Shown here: positions 62,162-64,000 of the stretch, one piece after another
How positions within the stretch are numbered: position 1 is the first letter of the stretch
Layout of the letters: the number at the start of each line of letters is the position of its first letter
Notes under the pieces: generated by a model
The model's database searches: none
Told to the model about the DNA's origin: nothing
What the model saw: only the letters and a program-made list of their open reading frames with translations
Translations under genes and position numbers: made by a program
Source of the DNA: Geobacillus stearothermophilus ATCC 12980
GTDB taxonomy: Bacteria > Bacillota > Bacilli > Bacillales > Anoxybacillaceae
Direction of reading: 5' to 3'
Length of the DNA: 64,000 bases
Assembly (NCBI RefSeq): GCF_030369615.1
Contig: NZ_CP128494.1
Coordinates: 1,941,501-2,005,500 of the forward strand

Positions 62162-62233
62162 AAAAAAGAGAGCCGATTCATTGAACCGCCCCTCCATGGG
62201 ATCGAAGAGGCGGTCCACCTTCGGCTCTCTTTA
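62162..62233 (-). terminator. Terminator of ahpCF
   Basis: A long minus-strand hairpin: AAAGAGAGCCG and CGGCTCTCTTT arms with an inner GGACCGCCTC/GGGGCGGTTC pair, followed by a T run. It starts at the ahpF stop codon. Confidence 0.9.
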
Positions 62234-63760
62234 ATGGCGAATCAAGTAATCAAACGCGCTTAACGCCGCGGTTGCACCCGAGCCCATCGAGATAATGATT
62301 TGCTTATAGGCGCTGTCCGTGCAGTCGCCCGCGGCAAAGACGCCTTCAATGTTCGTCGCGCCGCGTTTATCGACGATAATTTCACCGAAGCGATTCCGTT
62401 CCACCGTTTCTCCCAACCATTCGGTGTTCGGAACAAGGCCGATTTGCACGAACACGCCTTGCAATTCGATATGATGTTCTTCTCCTGTTTCCCGGTCAAT
62501 GTACGTCAAGCCGTTGACTTTGTCCGTGCCGGTGATTTCCGTCGTTTGCGCGTTTTTTATCACCGTTACGTTCGGCAGGCTGTACAACCGGTTTTGCAAC
62601 ACAGCATCCGCCTTGAGTTCAGGGGCGAACTCCAGCAGCGTCACATGGCTGGCGATGCCAGCGAGGTCAATCGCCGCTTCGACTCCAGAGTTCCCGCCGC
62701 CGATGACCGCCACGTGCTTCCCTTCGAACAGCGGGCCGTCGCAGTGCGGGCAATAGGCGACCCCTTTGTTTTTGAACTCTTCCTCGCCCGGCACGCCAAG
62801 GTTGCGCCAACGGGCGCCCGTTGCGATGACAACGGTTTTGCTTTTCAACACAGCGCCGTTTTCCAGCTCGACTTCAATCAAGTCTTTTTTCTCGAGCCGT
62901 TTTGCCCGCTGCGAGCTCATGATGTCGACGTTGTATTGCTTTACATGTTCTTCAATGCTGGCCGCAAGCTTCGGTCCTTCCGTATATTTGACGCTGATAA
63001 AGTTTTCAATGCCGAGCGTATCTAAAATTTGTCCGCCGAAGCGCTCCGCGACAATGCCAGTGCGAATGCCTTTGCGCGCTGCGTAAATGGCTGCTGTCGC
63101 ACCTGCAGGGCCGCCGCCGATCACCAGCACATCAAACGGCTCTTTGTTGGCGAAGGAAGAAGCGTCCGGAGCACTCCCTAATTTGGCGAGGATATCTTCA
63201 AGCGACATGCGGCCGCTCGCGAACAGTTTGCCGTTTAAAAACACCGTCGGTACGGCCATAATCCCTTTTTGCTCCGCTTCTTCTTTAAACGCCGCCCCGT
63301 CGATCATCGTATGCGAAATATCTGGGTTCAACACGCTCATAATGTTGAGCGCTTGCACGACGTCCGGGCAGTTGTGGCAGGTCAGGCTGACGTACGTTTC
63401 AAAATGATGTTTGCCTCTGATTTGTTGAATGCGGTCCACGACGTCTTGGCTGACTTTCGGCGGCCGCCCGCTCACTTGAAGCAGCGCCAAAATGAGGGAC
63501 GTAAATTCATGGCCGAGCGGCACGCCGGCGAAGGTGATGCCGGTGTTTTCGCCGACCCGGTTGACGCTGAAGCTTGGCGTTCGTTCCAGCTTCGCTTTTT
63601 CCACTTTGATTTTCGGCGACATCGCCGTTAATTCATCGATTAAAGCAAGCATATCGCGGGAAACGTTGTCGTCTCCCGCGCTTACCGTCAAGACAATATC
63701 ATTTTCAAGCAATTGCAAATACTGAGCTAGTTGCGCCTTGATGTCAGCATCCAACAGCAT
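62231..63760 (-). CDS. ahpF: Alkyl hydroperoxide reductase subunit F
   Basis: AhpF passes electrons from NADH to AhpC for peroxide reduction. The 509-residue flavoprotein has an N-terminal double-thioredoxin domain with [12 protein letters not shown] (redox CxxC) and a thioredoxin-reductase-like part with [16 protein letters not shown] (FAD), [13 protein letters not shown] (redox CxxC), [12 protein letters not shown] (NAD) and [13 protein letters not shown] 63760 has AAGGGGG eight bases upstream; a TTG two codons in is also possible. It follows ahpC by 13 bases. Confidence 0.97.
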   Translation of the reverse strand: MLLDADIKAQLAQYLQLLENDIVLTVSAGDDNVSRDMLALIDELTAMSPKIKVEKAKLERTPSFSVNRVGENTGITFAGVPLGHEFTSLILALLQVSGRPPKVSQDVVDRIQQIRGKHHFETYVSLTCHNCPDVVQALNIMSVLNPDISHTMIDGAAFKEEAEQKGIMAVPTVFLNGKLFASGRMSLEDILAKLGSAPDASSFANKEPFDVLVIGGGPAGATAAIYAARKGIRTGIVAERFGGQILDTLGIENFISVKYTEGPKLAASIEEHVKQYNVDIMSSQRAKRLEKKDLIEVELENGAVLKSKTVVIATGARWRNLGVPGEEEFKNKGVAYCPHCDGPLFEGKHVAVIGGGNSGVEAAIDLAGIASHVTLLEFAPELKADAVLQNRLYSLPNVTVIKNAQTTEITGTDKVNGLTYIDRETGEEHHIELQGVFVQIGLVPNTEWLGETVERNRFGEIIVDKRGATNIEGVFAAGDCTDSAYKQIIISMGSGATAALSAFDYLIRH

Positions 63761-63773
63761 CTCCTAAGCCCCC

Positions 63774-64000
63774 TTAAATTTTGCCGACGAGATCTAGGTT
63801 TGGCTTCAGTGTTTCCGCTCCTTCTTTCCATTTCGCCGGGCAGACTTCACCCGGATGGTTGCGCACGTATTGGGCCGCTTTAATTTTATCAATCAGCGTG
63901 CTGGCGTTGCGGCCGATGCCGTCCGCATTGATTTCCACCGCTTGAATGACGCCGTCTGGATCAATGATGAACGTGCCGCGCTGCGCCAATCCTTGTTCTT
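63774..64000 (-). CDS. ahpC: Alkyl hydroperoxide reductase subunit C, 5' part outside window
   Basis: The C-terminal 75 residues of a 2-Cys peroxiredoxin: [20 protein letters not shown], then [13 protein letters not shown], which carries the resolving Cys, and a short Lys/Leu end. The peroxidatic Cys and the start lie beyond the right edge. It is the first gene of the ahpCF pair. Confidence 0.95.
   Translation of the reverse strand, partial: EQGLAQRGTFIIDPDGVIQAVEINADGIGRNASTLIDKIKAAQYVRNHPGEVCPAKWKEGAETLKPNLDLVGKI

Overview
The window is chromosomal DNA from a thermophilic, spore-forming member of the Bacillaceae, almost certainly Geobacillus or a very close relative. The evidence is core genes in Bacillus subtilis order, sporulation genes (gpr, spoIIP, sda, sigK, rsfA), a GltT very like the Geobacillus stearothermophilus glutamate carrier, a YqeH that fits the Geobacillus form, GC-rich codon use and many TTG/GTG starts. 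No phage, insertion sequence, CRISPR array, tRNA or rRNA gene was seen. Most genes lie on the minus strand.

Layout. 1-3670: heat-shock operon hrcA-grpE-dnaK (dnaK runs off the left edge) with a perfect CIRCE operator. 3700-9700: hemW, lepA, yqxA, spoIIP, gpr. 9850-15230: rpsT, holA, yqzM and the late competence genes comEC-comEB-comEA. 15320-21500: comER, then the run yqeG-yqeH-aroE-yhbY-nadD-yqeK-rsfS-yqeM (ribosome assembly, NAD and shikimate synthesis). 21500-22000: the replication checkpoint gene sda behind a cluster of DnaA boxes. 22000-28700: psd and pssA, the stator genes motAB, ytvI, gltT and an uninterrupted sigK. 28900-33200: a putative 28-residue membrane peptide gene and the methionine-to-cysteine operon yrrT-mtnN-mccA-mccB-yrhC. 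33390-42700: yrzA, yrrS, pbpI, greA, udk, two U32-family tRNA hydroxylation genes and trmR, mltG, yrzB, ruvX, ireB. 42700-53700: alaS with a T-box leader, yrrI, yrzQ, yrzR, yrrD, recD2, a TPR gene, mnmA, a cysteine desulfurase and cymR. 53670-56700: a decay zone with a YczE-like remnant, rarA, a TetR regulator and the wreck of an RND efflux pump. 56800-64000: rsfA, tcdA, 6S RNA, aspS, hisS with a T-box leader, ahpF and the end of ahpC.

Themes. Sulfur use is linked: YrvO supplies persulfide to MnmA, CymR is a cysteine regulator, and the operon upstream of which I see a candidate CymR palindrome is about 20 kb away. U34 tRNA modification recurs (TrhP1/TrhP2/TrmR for hydroxy/methoxyuridine, MnmA for 2-thiouridine), with TcdA acting on t6A37. 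The most unusual points are: a 12-G run serving as the motA ribosome-binding region; five DnaA boxes in front of sda; a 13-bp inverted repeat touching the spoIIP ribosome-binding site and enclosing a possible SigE -10; the decayed pump that left an operator and its TetR gene; and the 28-residue peptide gene with its own ribosome-binding site and terminator. I found no clearly new multi-gene system; most of the window is conserved core genome.
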